Origin: Vicugna pacos
Taxonomy: Eukaryota; Chordata; Mammalia; Artiodactyla; Camelidae
NCBI RefSeq assembly: GCF_048564905.1
Contig: NW_027328870.1
Coordinates: forward strand, 310,001-374,000
DNA length: 64,000 nt
Direction: 5' to 3'
The position numbers were made by a program, and so were the translations under genes. Every line of letters begins with the position of its first letter. Position 1 is the first letter of the stretch. The notes under the pieces were generated by a model, which worked only from the letters and a program-made list of their open reading frames with translations, was not told the origin of the DNA and ran no database searches. Below, piece after piece: positions 1 to 13,826 of this stretch.

Positions 1-2801
1 TGAAAAATAAATTACAAATCATAAAATCAACCCATATAATTTTTTAAAAAATATTAAAAAACAGGTAAGTATTTAGCCAGGCTTATCAAGAAACAGAGAG
101 TGGACCCAAACAAAATAAGAAATGAAAGAGTAGAAATAATATCTGATATTTCAGAAATACAAAAAAAGATTATGAAAGCACAACGAGCGGTTACTTGACA
201 ACAAACTGGACGATCTAAAAGAAATGGACAAATTTCTAGAAACGTACATCCCGCCAACACTGAATAAAGAAAAAACTGAGAACATTAAAAGAGCAATCAG
301 TATAAGTTAAATAAATTGTATAATTTTATAAACACCCCTTGAACAAAATGCCTGGATGCCTTCACTAATAATTTTTCCCCCCAAATATTTTAAGAAATGA
401 AGGAGGAAGGAAAATTCCCAAAGTTATTCCATGAGGCCACCATTACCCTGATAACAAAATCAGTCAAAGACACTACCAAAAAAAAAATGAAAATGAAAAC
501 GCAATATCCTTGATGAATGATGATATCAATTCAAAAATCCTAGAAAAACATCAACAAATGAATCCAGCAATACTTAGAAAGGTTTATACACGATGATCAG
601 TTGGATTCCTTCCAGAGTCTCAAGGATGGTTTAACATACACAAGTTAATCAGCATGACACTTATCTAATAAAGGAAGGACAAAACTCACAAGACCATGTC
701 AATACACAAAGTATAAGCATTTGACAAAATTGAACATACATTCATCATCAGAATTCTCATGAAAGTAAGTAAAATGGGATCACCTCTCAACATACTAAAG
801 GTCATTTATGACAATTTATAATACTCAGGGGAAAGGGTGAAAGAATTCTGGGTGAATATGGGAACAAGACAAGGATTCCTACTCTCACCAATTCTGTTCA
901 ATAGTAATAGAAGAAAGGAAAAGGAAAAGAAAAAGAAGAAAAAGAAATGCAAAATGGAAAGAAAGAGGCAAAATTGTCACCAGTACTGATGGCATAACAA
1001 TCTTCATAGAGAGTCCTAGGGGCTCCACACTGACTATTATACACAATAAATAATTTCATCAAGGGAGCAGGGTACAAAATTAATGTAAAGAAGTCTCTTG
1101 CATTTCTACACATTAATCATGAGATACCATAAAATGGACGTTGAAAGCAATAATATTTAAAACCCCATACCCCCGAAAATCCTCGAATAAATGTAACCAC
1201 ATATGTGAAAGTTCTAAACACTGAAAATTATAAAACATTGACAAAGAAATTAAAAATGATTCAAAGAAATGGAAAGATGTCTTGTGCTCTTGAATTGAAA
1301 GAGTTCATATTGTTAACATGGCCGTACTACACAAAGAAACCTACAGATTTAGTGCAATTCCTGTTACAAAGCTGTAGTATTTTCCACAGAATGAGAAAAT
1401 AAATAACTCTAAATTTTACATGAAACCATTAAAAATTGCCAAAATGATCTTGAGAAAAAACAATAAATCTGGAGGTATAAACCTCCCAGATACCTTACTC
1501 TACTACACACCTACAGTAAAAAAAAAACAGTATGGCATTGGCACAGAGATATAATCAATAAAAACAGAGAACCTAGAAATAATTCCACACAGCCATGAGC
1601 AATGAACCTATGATTAAAAAAAAGCAAGAGTACACAATGGAAAAAAGACAGTCACGGCAATGGATGGTGTTGGAAAGCTGGACATCTACATGTAAAACAG
1701 TGAAATGAGAGAATTTCCTGACATCATATACAAAAATAAACTCCAAGTTTATTAAGGACCTAAATGTAAGACCTGATAGTATAAAACTGCTAGAAGGGAA
1801 TATAGGTGATAAACTTTTGTATATATATCATAGGATTATTTTCTTATATCATTCTCCTAAGGCAAAAGAAATAAAAGCAAAAATAAACAAGTGGGATGTA
1901 AATAAACTTGAAACTTTCGGTACAGCTCAGTACACAATCAATGAAATGAAAAGATTGTGTAATTGGAGAACATATTTGCAAACAATGCAAGTGACCAGGG
2001 GTTAATAGATGTATATTAATAGATGTAACATGGATTTAAGTTACACAACTCAAGGTGAAAAACAAAAACCCAATCAAAAACAAGAGCATAATACCTGAGT
2101 TAATTTTTTCCCAAAGAAAACATGCAGATGCGTAACAGGCAAGTGATAAAATTGCTCAACATTACTAATTATTAGGTAATTGCAAATCAAAACCACAATG
2201 TGATATCACTTCACACTGGACAAACGGCTATTATCAAAAAGTCTACAAATAGTGTTGGAGACGATGTGTAGGTAAGAAATCTCTTGTATACCTTTAGTAG
2301 AAATGTAAATTGGTACAACTTCTTTGGAAAATATTATTCAGGTTTGTTTAAAATCTAAAAATTTAACTACCATATGACCCAGTAATACCTCTCCTAGGAA
2401 AAATCTGGGGAAAAATAACTAAATTGAGAAGAACCAATGTTCATGACAGCACTGTTTATAATATGCAAGACAAGGAAGAAATCCAAGAGTCCACAGTAGA
2501 CTATGGACTTAAGAAGATATGATGTTTCTATAAATATGCAATGGAATAATACTCAGCCATGAAAATGTATAACACATTGCTATTTCAGCATCCTGAATGG
2601 ACTTGGTAAATAATGTGCTTAGTGATGTAACTTAGACGAAGACAAAAGTATATAATATAATTTATATGTGGAATCTAAAGAATAACAAATATCTGTGTAC
2701 ATCTATCTATAACTGTCTATTGATAGATGACAGATAGATAGAAAGAAGGATAATAAATGATAGATAGGTAGATAGAGAGATAGAGAGAGAGAGAGATAGA
2801 G

Positions 2802-2836
<35 letters not shown>

Positions 2837-3235
2837 AGGATAATACATGATAGATTGGTAGAGAGATAGACAGATAGACAGATAGATAGATAGGTAGATA
2901 GAGACATGTTGGAGAGGTAAAGAGATTAGTTAGACAAGACTTAAGCAGACTCAAAGATACGTGAAATAATATATGTTTACCATAGTGGAAGGGAAAGAGT
3001 TTTTAATGGTTGAATATTGACAGATAGAAAGTAGTATTCATAAAGGAGAAAAGCAACAAGGAAAATCTGTATAGATTATGGAGTTATACACAATAGTTTA
3101 AAATAATTGTAGGTTAAAATTATTGTCGTAATTCATAATGCAATATAATCTACAAAATGATTAGAAAAGCTATGCTGTACATCTGAAACTACACAATATA
3201 GTACATCTACAGTACTTCAATTAAAATAAAATATC
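1..3235 (+). mobile_element. L1 ORF2 and 3' end, sense, cut at left edge
   Basis: The stretch follows L1 ORF2 in the sense direction. The reverse transcriptase portion has the typical 'tatacacgatgatcagttgg' context near 585-605. The ORF2 C-terminal part and a 3'UTR follow, ending in an AATAAA-like A-rich tail near 3,215-3,235. No long ORF2 frame remains, so it is old. A GATA microsatellite interrupts the 3'UTR. The equivalent element in unit 2 begins at about 34,800, so roughly 900 bp lie beyond the left edge. Confidence 0.85.
2703..2905. repeat. GATA tetranucleotide microsatellite, imperfect
   Basis: About 200 bp of GATA repeats with GAGA interruptions lie in the 3'UTR of the sense L1. The longest near-pure GATA run is near 2,798-2,834. 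The equivalent in unit 2 (38,430-38,540) is shorter and has a different interruption pattern, so the array has changed length since duplication. Its reverse strand gives Ser/Leu/Tyr-rich frames that are not genes. Confidence 0.95.
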
Positions 3236-3239
3236 TGAT

Positions 3240-5235
3240 GTATAATTTAGTCCTGTTTTCTGCTGATAGAATCTTCCTTTAATATTGTTTTGTTTTTACT
3301 CTTTACCTTCTATAATTACTGTTTCATATTATTTCTTTTGCTGTTGTGAACATGTTACCAGTTTGAATTATCTATATTTATTGTCCCTGATTTCCTATTT
3401 TTCTCTCTTTAAAACATATGGTACAGTAGCATTTAAAAACATACCGAAAGAAACATGCAAATTTCTCATGGTCTCTCCTTAGCATTTTGGTCAATGTTTT
3501 GCCCATTTTTGCCATTTAATATTTCTTGGAAGACTTCTATTCTGCACCTCTTTTAAGGTGTCTCGGTTTTGTTTTTCTCATCACATTCATGTTTGTTTGT
3601 CTGGTAAAGCCTTTATTTTCACTTTATATCTAAGTGATAACTGTGTAAGTATTATTGGGTGAGTGATTTCTTATTTCAGTAGTTTGAAATGTAATTTTAT
3701 TTACCCGTGGACTATGTTTTCTGCTCAGAAATCTGCTGATAACCTAATGGGGGTTCCTTTGTAGATTATCATAACTATTTTTGGCTGCCTTTAAAATATT
3801 ACTCTGTCATTGACTTGCCAATTTGCATATGACATATCTTGAAGGAGGTCCCTTTGTCTTAAAGTTATTGGGTTTCGTTGGCTCACGGAATTTTATATCA
3901 GTTCCTTACACATGTTCTGGAAGTTATCAACTATTATTTCTTTAAATAAACCATCAGCTGCCTTCTAAATTTTTACTCCCTCCAGGATTCCTCTCTAATG
4001 TGCACTTCCAGAGGAAGTCTGATGGCTACTGTTGAATTTCCTCACTTTTTATTATCTTGTATCTCTGCCCTCTCCTATCATTTCTAGTTTTGTTTTGGTG
4101 AGTTTGCTTATCCCTCTTCCACAAAGACAGTCTTCATCCAATGCTTCCTGTTGCATTCTTCATCTCATTTATTAAGTTCTCCTTGCCTCCAATAATTTTT
4201 AGTAATTTTATAGTTTCAGTCTCTTTGGCACTGTATTCCTTATCATCATTTCATTTATTCCTGAGCTCACTAAACTGCTTTCATAGTTTTGTTTTTTGTA
4301 TTGAGTTTCTGAATGACACCTATATGGATTCTCTATTAGTTATATGGCAATATACCATGACTTTAAGTTTGTTTGCTGCATGGTTGACATTGTGCGTGTG
4401 TTTGTGTGTGTGTGTGCGCAGGTGCGTGTGTGTGTGTGTCTGTGTCGGTGTCTGTGTCTGTGTATCTGTGTGTGCGCGTGCCCTATAAAGTTAGTGTGAT
4501 TGGTAATGATCTTGATAAATTATTGCTCTGATGACACTATATAACAGATTGGTAGTTGGAGTCCTTGCTTTTATTTTCTGGTAGTTTGCAAAATTGCACA
4601 AATTTTGGTTTTACTTACCTGAGCTACCTCTGATAGTATTTCAAAATGGCACTTTCCAGTCGCTACTGTCTGGATAAAAGATGTGGTTTCATTGTCACTT
4701 CTTAGACTTCTCGGGTAGTTAATGCCACTCTTGTCACTGGGCCGGTGAACCCTTCCTTTTATCTGATATCCCATGAGACTCAGTGTACACATTGAGGAAA
4801 GGTGTAAAACAGGTGGGTATTTAGAATCAGGCAAGTGCCTTTCCTATGTCCAGTGTTGCAATGTATCTTGTCTCCACCACTGTGAATGGGGTGTAGGGAC
4901 AGTTTCATTAATGTCTGAGTGTCTGAAGGATGGAATTTCTGTCTCCATTGTGGCTCCCTCCTAGTTACATGTGACCATGAGTACTGGTGTAGTTGGAGGC
5001 CGAAGCTGTGTGAACCGCTGAGACCCTGTTTCTACTAGGTTCTCTGAAATTGAGGACTCATATATCCTAGTCAGGGGGCCTTGGTTGCATACACCAGATC
5101 TGCTCTTCCCACAGTTTAGCCTCTTTTGTGTGTTTTAGTCCACCAAACTACCTATTCACATGCATTCCAGAGTATTCTTTTGTGTTGTATTTATTTTTGT
5201 TGTGATGTGTACTTTTTATTGACTGTAGATATAAG
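3240..5235 (-). mobile_element. Old L1 5' region (ORF1/5'UTR), antisense
   Basis: Read on the minus strand this resembles the ORF1 and 5'UTR region of an old mammalian L1. The phrases 'tctgctgataacctaatggg' (near 3,731) and 'attatttctttaaataaacc' (near 3,932) are typical of antisense L1M ORF1. The part beyond the TG run (4,500-5,235) fits L1 5'UTR less clearly. No long coding frame survives. It abuts the A-rich 3' end of the sense L1 on its left. Confidence 0.65.
4395..4480. repeat. TG dinucleotide microsatellite, imperfect
   Basis: A run of TG with GC, TC and GG interruptions lies inside antisense L1 sequence. A matching run of similar length is at 40,038-40,130 in unit 2, so it predates the duplication. 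Short Cys/Val-rich frames here come from the repeat. Confidence 0.93.
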
Positions 5236-5239
5236 GGGA

Positions 5240-7010
5240 GAGACAAAAATTGTTTAAACTTATGCCACATTTAAAAGTGTATACTTTTTCAATTAAAACC
5301 TTAAATTCTACCAAGGACATTATGAAAACAGTATAGAAAGTGAATAAATCAGTTACCTTAATATCATAGTACTACAAAATATTTTGATTTCCCTGGTTTT
5401 TTTTTAACGTGTTTCCCACCTACATGCACATTTTACTGTAATATAACCCTATAATCCCTTTAAAATCAGTTAAATTATTAAAATATTTCTCTGTGCTGTA
5501 AATATAGCCCTGTTGGTTATCTAATTTATTACTAGTAGCTTGCACATATCTGTCTTCTCCATCCTTCTGCTCTGTTCCCACAGGAAACCACTACTTGGTA
5601 CACTACACATATATAAGTCATCCTGTTCCTTTATTTTGATTATTTTTCTTATATCTTTTTTCCTCATTTAAGTGACAACGTAGAGTGTTTTTCTCCGTAT
5701 GACTTATTTTCCTATGTGCAACACTCTCGGGGTCCAGTCACATTGTTCCAAATGGCAGAATTTTATTTTTTAATATGACAATGACTAAGAATTTATTATG
5801 TTATCTATATCTCACATCTACTTCAGCCAATAATCTGTTAATAGGCAGTTGAGTTGTGCTTCTATCCTTGGCTACTATAAATGATGATGTAAAGAACATT
5901 GGGGTAATATATACTTTAAGTTAATGTTTTCATTTTTTTCAGATTTATACCAAAAACTGGAATTGCTGCAACATATAATGCTTCTATTTCTCATTTTCTG
6001 AGCATTGTCCACACGTTTATAATAGTGGATGCATCAATTTATATTTCCACCAAGAGTGTACATAGTTTACCTCTTCTCAAAATTCTTATTGAAGTTTGTC
6101 ATTTGTAGACATTTTATTAATAGCCATTTTGGTTGCTGTGAGATTATATTCCATTCTGGTTTTGATTTATGTTTCTTAATGAATAGCAATGTTATGTTTC
6201 TATATTTGAGCATGAAAATCATCCACAAGTCTCATTTTGAAAATTTTCCATGAAGATATTTCAATTGTTTTCAAGTTGGTGTTTTGTTTTTTTAAATATT
6301 GAGTCTATTTTGACATATATATATTATGGATATTAACATCTTGTTGGTTTCATTCTCTTTGAAACCCCTTTGAAATTTTTCCTTCTCTTCTGTCTGTTAT
6401 CATATCTCTTGTTGAAGATTTCTTTGCTCTGCAAAAGGTTTTGCACTTCACACTTATACAAGAATTAGAATCCCTGTAACGCATAATACAATACTTTTTC
6501 CTTAGTAACCTAAAAACTGTAATTGTTACCTTTCTTTTTTTTTATTTGGAGACAGATCAAAAATAAGCATTGCCATGATCTATCTCAAAGTCATTTCTGC
6601 TCCTGTTCTTTGTCAGAAATTGTATAGTTTCAGGCTTTACATTTAGGAAATCAATCCATTTTTATCTTGTGTTGTATACTATGGAAGGAAGTGCTCTTAC
6701 ATCTTCCTTTTACATGTATTGTACAGCTTTCCCAGATCTACTTATTGAAGAGAATAACTTTTTTCCATTGTATACTCTTGCATCCTTCATTGTAGACTAA
6801 TTGACCATATGTGTGTGGGTTTATTTTAGGACTCTTTATTTTGTTCCATTGATCTATGTGTTTTTAAAGTGCCATATATTGATGCATTTATTACTGTAGC
6901 TTTGTAGTACATTATAAATTCAAGGAGGATAATACCCACAGCTTTGCTCATTTTAAATATAATTTTAGAAAATTTGGATCTTTCAAATTTTTGTATAAAT
7001 TTTATTATTT
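5240..7010 (-). mobile_element. L1 3' half, antisense
   Basis: Read in reverse this gives L1 3'UTR followed by the ORF2 C-terminal region. Typical antisense phrases include 'ccttggctactataaatgat' near 5,867, 'aactggaattgctgcaac' near 5,955 and 'tttgttccattgatctatgt' near 6,840. The right end stops inside ORF2 where the next L1 begins in sense orientation at about 7,015. It is old, with no long frame left. Confidence 0.82.
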
Positions 7011-7014
7011 TTTC

Positions 7015-9553
7015 TCCTTGTTTTGTGAAGAAACATGAATTATGTAAGAAAAGAAATTTACTAAAAGAAAAAACCTGAGAAAAATTGTAAAGTGTAGAGG
7101 ATAAATCATACAATATTAACAACAACTGGATTGCTGTATAAATCAAAGAAAAAATATATAAAGAAAAATGACAATGAAAACAAAATCCATGGGGTATAAA
7201 AAAAGCAGTATTAATAGGGATGCTTATAGCAATATAATCCCAGTTATTCAAATAAGAAAACTGTCTCACTTACAACATATTCTTTAAAACAAAATTTGTA
7301 GGAAAATAATAAACAGTTTTGTTAGTAGAAGGAAAGACAGCTGAAAGGTCAGAACATAATTTAATAAAATAAAGATTAAAGACAGAAACATTTAATCAAA
7401 ATAAATAATGGCTTTTCAAAGGTAAATAATGTTGATAAACTTTAACCAGACACATGAACAAAAAAGGGAGTACAGATTAATAAGCTCAGAAATAAATGAG
7501 AAGTTACAGCTTATATCAAAGAAATACAAAGCATCATATGAAGTTACAACAAATAATATGCTAACAAAATGGAAACCGTAGAAGAAATGGACAATTTCTA
7601 TGAAAGAACTAATCTCCAGAATGGAATGAGAAAGAAAATATGAACAGATTATCACTAATGAAATTGAATCAGTAATTAAACAAAATCTCCCAAGAAACAA
7701 AATTCCAGGCCTAGACAGCTTCACAGGTGATTTCTGCCAAACATTTAAAGAAGAGCTATCACCTATACTTCTCAGCATATTCCAAAATTTTCGAGAGGAA
7801 TGGAGGCTTCCAACCCCAAATTTCTGTATCACACTACTACTAAAACTGGAACAAATACCTCAAAAAATTACAGGTTACATACTACTGATAAGCATAGATG
7901 CAAAAATCATCACTAAATTATCAGCAAATCAAACAATACATTAAGAGGATTATACAATATGATTAAGTCCATTTTATTCCAGGGATGCAAAATTGATTCA
8001 ATGCCCACAAATTTTTCAGTATGATACACCACACTAACAACCTGAAGAATAAAATTTATATGGGCACCTCAATAGAGTCAAAAAATATATTGACAATTTG
8101 AGTATCTATTTATGAATATATTCCTCCTCAAAGTGAGCATGAGGAAACATAACTCAACACAGTTAAGGTCATATATGACAAGAACTCAGCTAACATGACA
8201 CTCACTGATTAAAAGCTTAAAGCATCTCCAATAAGAGCAGGAAGAAGAGAGGAATGCTCACTCTTACCACTTTTATTAGTTATAGTATTGGAAATTCTAG
8301 CCATAGTTATCCAAAATAAAAGTAAGTAAAATATAGCTAATTAAGAAAAGGAGTAAAAGTATCTGCTTGCAGATGACATAATTTAAACAGAAATCCGATA
8401 AATGGTGCCACAATACTACTAGGGCTTATCAATGCATTTGGTAAAATTTCCAAATGTAAAATTAACATAGAGAAATCTTGCATTTCTCCACACTAACAAG
8501 AAGCTAAATTATACAGAAAGTGAGGGAACTGTCTCATTTACAGTTGCATTACAAAAAAAATCAAACAATATATCCAACCAAGGAGGTAAAAGACCTGTAT
8601 TCAGAAAAGTATAAAATATTTATAACAGAAATTGAAGATAATGCAAACAGATGAAAGGATAAATTGTGTTCATAGATGAGGAAAAATATATTTTTTTAAA
8701 TGACATCATAAGCCAAGAAAATGCACAAATTAAATTCAGTGCCTATCAAAATACCAAGGGCATTTTCAGACACTTACAATAAATCATTCAAAAATTTGCA
8801 TGTAAAGACAAAAGAATTGAAATCACTAAAAAAAAAGAAAGAAAAGAATACAAACAGACTGAAAACACAAACAACTTTGACAAAGAACAAAGAGGATATA
8901 TCACTGTCCCTCATTTTAAACTATAATACAAAGCTACAGTAATAAAAAGAATACAGTAGTGACACAGAACAAGCAGAATATTAGAACACAAAGAATGCCT
9001 GAAAATGAAATCAGACACTTATGGTCATTTAGCCCATTACAAAAATGAATATACAGTGGGGGAAAGGTAACCAACAGGCACATGAAACCGATCAACATCA
9101 CTGACCATCAGAAAAATGCAAGTCCAAAACACAATGAGATTTTATGTCACGCCTGACAGAATGACTATTATCAAAAAGTTAAGAAACATAAGTCTTGGTG
9201 AGGATGTAAGAAAAACAACCCTGATGTACTGCTGGAGTGAATGGAAATATGTGCTGCCACTGTGGAAAACAACATGGAAATTTATTTAAAAATAAAAATG
9301 AAATATAATTCTACATTTCCATATCTGGATACTAATTCCAAGAAAATAAAGACACTAATTAGAAGAGATAAATTCAACCACATATTCACTGCAGCATTAT
9401 TCACAATAGACAGGATATACAAGCAAATTAATTGCTCAAAAGATGATGGATAAAGAAGATATGTGTTTATAAAATATATATCTACCCATTTAACTACAGA
9501 TTTACCTATATTTATATATATATACATACACACAGAAACTATATATATATGCA

Positions 9554-9595
<42 letters not shown>

Positions 9596-10475
9596 GTATA
9601 CACACTCACATAAAAATACAATGGGTTATTATTCAAGTCTAAATAGATCAAGTTTTTGTCTTTTGCAACAAATGGGTAGACCAAGAGTGTAATATGCTAA
9701 CTGAAATAAGTCAGAAAGGGAATGACAATTGCTGAATGATTTTATTCACATTTGAAATTTTAAACAAATGAGCTTAACAACATAGAAAATGAGATATACA
9801 TATAGAAAGAAACAGGTTGTTCACAAGAAGGAGGGAAACGGGGTAAGGAAAAGAAAAATTTGAGGAAAATTAAGAGAGAAATTTTTCCAGTTGCAAATTA
9901 AATGAATCACGGGCAAGAAATATACTGTATGGGGAATAGTCAATAACTATGAAATATCTTTAAATAGCAACATATCATAACTAGATATATTCTGGAGAAC
10001 AGTTTGAAATGTATTAAAAATAGTGAACAGTATGTTGTGTAGGAGAAACTAACGCAGAGTTATAGATTAAAGTACACTTCAAAAACAAACAAACATGCTT
10101 ATAGTAAATGAAAATAGATTTGTAATTTACAAAGGCAGGGGTTGGAAAAGGAGGATTTGTTTAATTCACTCAAATGCTACAAACCTCCAGCCTTAAAATA
10201 ATCGTGTTCTAGGGATGCCCCATATTAACTTCAAAATTACAAGTAATACTGCTTTATGTTCTATATGAATGTTGTTAAGAGATTAGACAATAAGATTTCT
10301 CATCACAACCAGATACAAATTGTATTTCTTTAAAATTTTATCTAAATGAGGTAATGAATTCTCCCTAAATTTGCTATGATATATATTACATGATAGTTGT
10401 ATATCAAATCGCTATCCTGTGCACCTAAACTTACACAATGTTTTATGCCAATTATATCCAATAAAAGCAGGAGAA
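7015..10475 (+). mobile_element. L1 ORF2 to 3' end, sense
   Basis: The sense ORF2 order is clear. An endonuclease/RT linker-like part comes first (7,030-7,700), then 'agaaacaaaattccaggcct' near 7,692 in the region before the RT, the RT part (7,900-8,400), and the C-terminal part (8,500-9,450). The 3'UTR ends near 10,475 with an ATAAAA tail. All frames are broken. A TA microsatellite interrupts the 3' part. The 3' end is the left boundary of the HSFY island. Confidence 0.85.
9515..9605. repeat. TA microsatellite
   Basis: Alternating TA dinucleotides, longest at about 9,555-9,590, lie in the 3' part of the sense L1. The equivalent at 45,165-45,215 is shorter. Frames through it encode Ile/Tyr runs and are not genes. 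Confidence 0.94.
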
Positions 10476-10479
10476 ATGG

Positions 10480-13400
10480 AAACTCAAAGGTCGTTTTTCC
10501 CATGTCATTTCTCATGATTGTATTTGCAGCAAGTAAACTTGAGTTATGATATACTTATCCTAGGTAAAGATACTAATAAATAAGTGATTCTAATAAGTTA
10601 TACATAAAGATAGTAATAAAATAAGAGTTTTGCCATGCCTTAAACATTCTTCATCTTAACAGCCCACTGCTTCTGTAGGCATCAAAATTTCAATCTGTGT
10701 ATTCATCTGAGATTAGGGAATGGATTCAAATTTAAAACTGGCTGCTCTTGCTGTGAGTGATAAAGTTCACTGTCTCTGACCGATGGTCTCATCTCCCCGA
10801 CAGCATCTGTAAGAAATGAACATGCTAGGTTGCTAAAAATCTAAGCATGGTTAAATCTCAGAACTCCTACAATTCTTAACTGTTTTGCAATGGGAATGCA
10901 ATACTGACAAACACTTGATTTTGGATAACAATGTTGTGTTTTCTCATGGCTGCATTATGGAATGTGAGGGTAATCCCTGAGATCCACAACATTCTTGCTC
11001 AAGTGCTGGGCAAAGTAGTGTAAAGCTTCTGCATTATTAGGACTGGGAACTGATTTCAAAATGATGACTATGCTCACTCTATTTCAGGTAGTCCAAGGGA
11101 AGAAAAGTTATTGCAATTTCTAGGTGAATGGGAATAATTCAGTGGTTCAGACCCTACAAATTAGTCAATGTGTGTTCCAAGCCAAAATATGTTGTGTCAA
11201 CAGTGAGAATTAAAAGAGAAAAACTTAGACATAAGCTTAAATTAAAAAGGTGATACAGTCCTGTGCTGGGCTCTGGGGACTGGAGAATGTGTATGCCTCA
11301 GTCCCATTCAAGGGTTTAGAGGCATGGCCCTAACATCAGCTCGGGATTCAATGAGCAGGTAACAATTAATATACTGGGAGAAATATAATCTACCTCTCCC
11401 TGATCAGAAGAAAATCTGGTGGCTCAATGAAACTCTTAATTCAGAGAGATTCTAACAGATGCAGAGGAATAATTCACTGATGACTCAACTAAGACAAACT
11501 TAGTTACTGCTTAACAATCCATCTTCACACACACACACAGTTGTAGAGAGACTTGTAGTATTTTGTGGGAAGAATTCAGTGGGCAGAGCTCAGAGAATAG
11601 ATTTCAATGCACCAGCCAACTTTTGTACTTTGGTCAAAAGTCTAGTTTTTCCCAGGTAGAAAACTACAGATGGACAAACAAAGAATATTCTTCTTTACGA
11701 TTCCTAATTTTGAAAGTAAACTGTAGCTTTTGACTTACCAGTATAGAATCTTGTTAAGATGATCACGGTAAGACCCACTGTCTGATAAGCAAGCTGGAAA
11801 CTAGCTGCTGAACCAGCCCATCTGAACCCCAGACTGCTAATGTAAGCAACAAAATAGCCACCATCAGAGTTCAGCTGACAAACTTAAAAGCTTGATGTTT
11901 CTGTTGTAGGAAGAACCACAGCTGTCCAGACACAGTTCTCCAGCTGCAAGTGGTCTCTTTTCTTCTCTTGGTATAGGTCATTTTGGTGAGATGTTGCTAG
12001 AGTTAACCCTGGCCCATTTGCCCATTCTCCACAATATCAAAGACTTTCTTCACAACAGGTGACAAATTTTCAGGACTCAATTTTACCATTCCAGTCTTAT
12101 CAGCTGACACTGGCTGCATCATTGTAAGCAGAAGCCTTAGGGTCCCTGACCTAGCCTACAATTTTCCAGCAATTCAGGGCATTTCACATTCTGAAAATGC
12201 TTCGCTTTTTATTTTAAATTAATGGGAAATAGTCAAAGACTTCCATGAATATTTTATATTTCTTAATATCTGCAGAAATTTGGTATTCTTGCACTTGGAC
12301 AAATTTTTAATTCTATCACCCTCACCTCCTTCTAGTCCACACATTTTAGATTGCAATTTGATTACTGAATACCACCACCCCATCCAAGGGAATAGTACAT
12401 CTTAGAAATTTCCTGTGTGAAGGTTAGAAGGGGCACAAGTTATGTGGGGTATATAAACCTACATTAAATGTTTGCAATGGCAGTGTCTCTTCTGGAAAAG
12501 CTCTGATTCTAAGAAGTAAATTAATTAGAAGGCAATATAGTTATTGGTATGGGGAAGAGAATCAAATTTTTTGGGATGGGTGGGTGATGAAGAGACAGGA
12601 ATATATCCCACAAATGAGAAAGGAATGATTTAGGCCTATGGAGGTATGACTTGAGAAGAAAATAATACATAGTCTTCTGTACCTACCTCCAATTACTGTC
12701 TTGAGTGACTAGTCCTTGCACTATGAAAAGAGCTAGTTTGTGGTGTAAAGACCATAACGAAATAGTTTGAAAACCAAGAGTTTTGTTGCTTCAGGAAAGT
12801 AGATATTGCTTAAAGTCAACATGTATTTTTCAATCACTAAATACTAAAATGCATACTGTGGCATGTGCTGTGCTTACTGTGGTGGTATCCAAGATAGACA
12901 AGGAAAGTGGGATAGACAGAAAACATCTGGAGGAGGTGGTTTCTGTGCTGAGAGGAGGATAGTCTAAGTAGGTAAAATGAGGACACCCAACGTCCAAGTA
13001 TGAGCTGGAGTAAAACTGTTGAGGTTTGAGCTAACATGGTTGAGAAGCATTTGCCTGGATATATATCCAGATACACTGAAACATAAAGATATGTCAAGGT
13101 AGTCAGATGCCAGATTTATAAAGTAATGACTAAGCTAAGTTGAGTTAATTTTGTGTGATTAGATTTGGAAAGGCATTAAGTTTCACCCTGAGGATGTAAC
13201 CTTCTTTGGCTGGAACATAAAAGCAACATAAATTAATAACTAGAAAATATAGTGTAGACTCTTGAGGGCAGGAAATGAAAGCACCAATTGGAATGCTTTG
13301 AGAACAGCACAAAGAAGACCATAGATAAATTACTTCTTAAATTCTACCACATGCTGAATGTGCCATCTGAGAATACATCATGTGACCTTTTTGATTCCAG

Positions 13401-13820
13401 GGATGACATAATAGAGACCATGATCCCTGGGCCGGTTCCTGAATGTATCTCCTGTTCCAAACTATCCTAACTTAACACATTTAATACTTTCCAGGATGAA
13501 CCAGAAACCACTTGGTACTTTTCCCTCTCTCCATGTTTTATTATTTTTCCAAATTCTTCCATTTTTTCTTTTTCCTTACAGGAAAATATTTAAATTTACT
13601 CCCATACTGTTCCATCTAAGATCATATCAAACAAATATCTCTTTTTTTCTTTGAATGGCAAGTTAGTCTCCCATTTAATTCTTAATTCTTTTAAAAAATA
13701 CTAAGGAAAATACAGGTACACATCTATGTTTAATGTTCAAATAAGAAAATAGCAGATAGTTGTCGACATTTGCCAACATCAGTTATAATCTTTGTTCCCT
13801 GCATAATCTGGTAGTTCTCT
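10480..13820. other. Non-L1 flank downstream of HSFY copy 1, no gene recognised
   Basis: About 3.3 kb with higher GC than the L1 blocks and no L1 match seen. It lies 3' of the minus-strand HSFY pseudogene. By eye it is about 93% identical to 46,085-49,400. It includes a short CA run at 11,527-11,540. A few short minus-strand open stretches exist (10,990-11,090, 11,755-11,960, 12,020-12,125, 12,837-13,097), but none matches a family I recognise. A plus-strand frame of 60 codons at 13,288-13,470 has no recognisable product either. Confidence 0.6.
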
Positions 13821-13826
13821 GGTAGA

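Noticed and set aside
2703-2954. Ser/Leu/Tyr-rich membrane-like frames
   Set aside because: They are translations of the GATA microsatellite.
4141-4488. Hydrophobic frame with a Cys/Val tail
   Set aside because: It is antisense L1 running into the TG repeat, and is not conserved in unit 2.
7416-7832. A 138-codon minus-strand frame
   Set aside because: It lies antisense to L1 ORF2 and has no counterpart of that length in unit 2.
5240-10475. The antisense and sense L1 pair as one element with a 5' inversion
   Set aside because: The antisense part contains an L1 3' end and overlaps regions present in the sense part, so they are two elements.
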